A DNA stretch of 5,125 nucleotides. Source: JAHEFX01 sp964614585 (GTDB lineage: Bacteria; Actinomycetota; Acidimicrobiia; Spongiisociales; JAENVV01). Positions 4,316 to 5,125 of this stretch are shown piece by piece (position 1 is the stretch's first letter; every line of letters begins with the position of its first letter). The notes beneath the pieces were generated by a model. That model saw nothing but the letters and a program-made list of their open reading frames with translations. It did no database searches and was not told the origin of the DNA. The stretch covers positions 1 through 5,125 of the forward strand of contig CAZTLW010000152.1 in NCBI GenBank assembly GCA_964614585.1, in the 5' to 3' direction. Both the position numbers and the translations under genes were made by a program.

Positions 4316-5108
4316 TCCGGAGCGGCCGCTCGCCGGCGATGCCGAGCTCCTCGGCGGCCGAGCCCTCGACCACCGCCAGGGCCAGGAGCCCGTACGAGTC
4401 GACGTGGAGCACGAGTTGGCCGGGGGCGGCGTCGCCATAGGTGCCCACCCAGCGGATCGACCGGGTGCGCTCGCCCACCTTGACGGCGACGGTGTCCCCC
4501 TCGGTGAGCCCGAACGGTGCGAGGTCCTCGGGTCCGGCATTGGTCTGCACGTTGCCGAAGCGGTCCACCCACCAGGCCGCGGCCATGAGCCCGTCCGGCT
4601 GGGCCTCGGCCAGCGGGAGGAGCAGGGGCACCAGCGACTCGGGGTCCAGCGGCGACCCGAGGTCTTCGGGCGCCAGCTCGCCGGTGGCCAGCAGGGCGGC
4701 GGCCGGGGCGAACACGTCCCGGCCCTCGAAGGTCCGTCCCGGCGACGGGATCCTGGCCTCGGGGTTCTCGAGGGACATCACCCGATGGGCACCGCCCACC
4801 GCCGCCACCGCCGGGGAGAGCAGCCCGTTGTCGGGTCCGACGAACCATCCCCAGTCGGTCTCGGCCGCAATGGCCCGCCGACCCGTGCCGACGCCGGGGT
4901 CGACGACCGCCAGGACGACGCCCTCGGGCAGGTAGGAGATCGATCGCATGAGGGCGAGGGCCCCGGCTCGCACCTCCCCCCGGCCGATGTCATGGGTCAC
5001 GTCGATGACCCGCGAGTCGGGGGCGAGGGTCGTGAGGACCCCGTGGACGACGCCGACGAATTCGTCGACGCGCCCGAAGTCGGAGAGAAAGGCGATGGGA
5101 CGGGACAT
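4287..5108 (-). CDS. SAM hydrolase / SAM hydroxide adenosyltransferase (DUF62)
   Basis: A 273-residue cytoplasmic enzyme of the DUF62 family, related to fluorinase and chlorinase, which hydrolyses S-adenosylmethionine to adenosine and methionine. Motifs in order: LSDFG (8-12; TDFG-like), DVTHD (36-40), VVDPGVGT (68-75), GPDNGLL (91-97), TFEGRDVFAP (126-135), DRFGNVQTN (182-190, start of the C-terminal beta barrel) and DSYGLLALA (237-245). Length and domain order are normal. The archaeal enzyme uses an Asp-Arg-His triad. Asp70 and Arg77 fit, but Glu128 stands where the usual TFHGRD motif has His, so catalysis may differ. The ATG at 5108 begins MSRPIAFLSDFG as expected. No Shine-Dalgarno is seen; TAGGCT lies 7 nt upstream. 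The stop overlaps the small peptide gene tail to tail. Confidence 0.92.
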   Translation of the reverse strand: MSRPIAFLSDFGRVDEFVGVVHGVLTTLAPDSRVIDVTHDIGRGEVRAGALALMRSISYLPEGVVLAVVDPGVGTGRRAIAAETDWGWFVGPDNGLLSPAVAAVGGAHRVMSLENPEARIPSPGRTFEGRDVFAPAAALLATGELAPEDLGSPLDPESLVPLLLPLAEAQPDGLMAAAWWVDRFGNVQTNAGPEDLAPFGLTEGDTVAVKVGERTRSIRWVGTYGDAAPGQLVLHVDSYGLLALAVVEGSAAEELGIAGERPLRISPPPAAAR

Positions 5109-5115
5109 GGGGCCG

Positions 5116-5121
5116 AGCCTA
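5116..5121 (-). promoter_or_regulatory. Candidate -10 element of the SAM hydrolase gene
   Basis: The minus strand reads TAGGCT (TANNNT), exactly 7 nt before the ATG at 5108, consistent with leaderless transcription. Any -35 would lie outside the window. Confidence 0.5.
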
Positions 5122-5125
5122 CGGC

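Noticed and set aside
3904..4848. Open frame of 314 codons on the minus strand
   Set aside because: It overlaps the SAM hydrolase in another frame and reads through array B and the 6S region, translating the GTAC repeats into TEY/VLGT-like sequence. No domain is visible.

Overview
The window looks like a chromosomal stretch of a high-GC bacterium, most likely an actinomycete-type organism (Actinomycetota; an Acidimicrobiia-like lineage would fit). The reasons are strong G/C third-position bias in every credible gene, a DivIVA-motif protein, a greA-mgtE pair, and several start codons preceded by a TANNNT -10 hexamer only 7-10 nt away with no Shine-Dalgarno, which is the pattern of leaderless transcripts. 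The taxonomic call is an inference; no rRNA or marker phylogeny is available here.

Layout. The left third is a minus-strand operon: greA (1441-1914) followed after 16 nt by mgtE (27-1424), a CBS-gated magnesium channel. Divergent from greA is a plus-strand gene (1973-2545) for a 190-residue protein built of four DivIVA-type GYD motifs. It converges on a minus-strand Clp1-type P-loop polynucleotide kinase-like gene (2590-3471). Between those two stops lie a heptameric GTAC repeat array and a GC-rich terminator-like hairpin. Upstream of the kinase-like gene is a nearly perfect 71-bp tandem duplication (3513-3653), each unit able to fold into a hairpin, and then a minus-strand glutaredoxin-like gene (3663-3887).

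The stretch 3888-4219 has no credible protein gene. It holds a plus-strand 6S RNA candidate (about 3908-4064), a perfect 13-bp terminator hairpin (4068-4100), a second small hairpin, and a second, longer GTAC heptamer array (4123-4191). A 31-codon single-membrane-span peptide gene (4220-4315, plus) follows and overlaps the 3' end of a minus-strand SAM hydrolase (DUF62) gene (4287-5108).

The genes are mostly housekeeping functions and do not form one pathway. Transcription is a loose theme: GreA and 6S RNA both act on RNA polymerase. The most notable items are the 6S RNA candidate, the two composite hairpin-plus-GTAC-heptamer elements, the structured 71-bp tandem repeat, the four-motif DivIVA-like protein without a coiled coil, the tiny membrane peptide, and possible active-site substitutions in the kinase-like and SAM hydrolase proteins.
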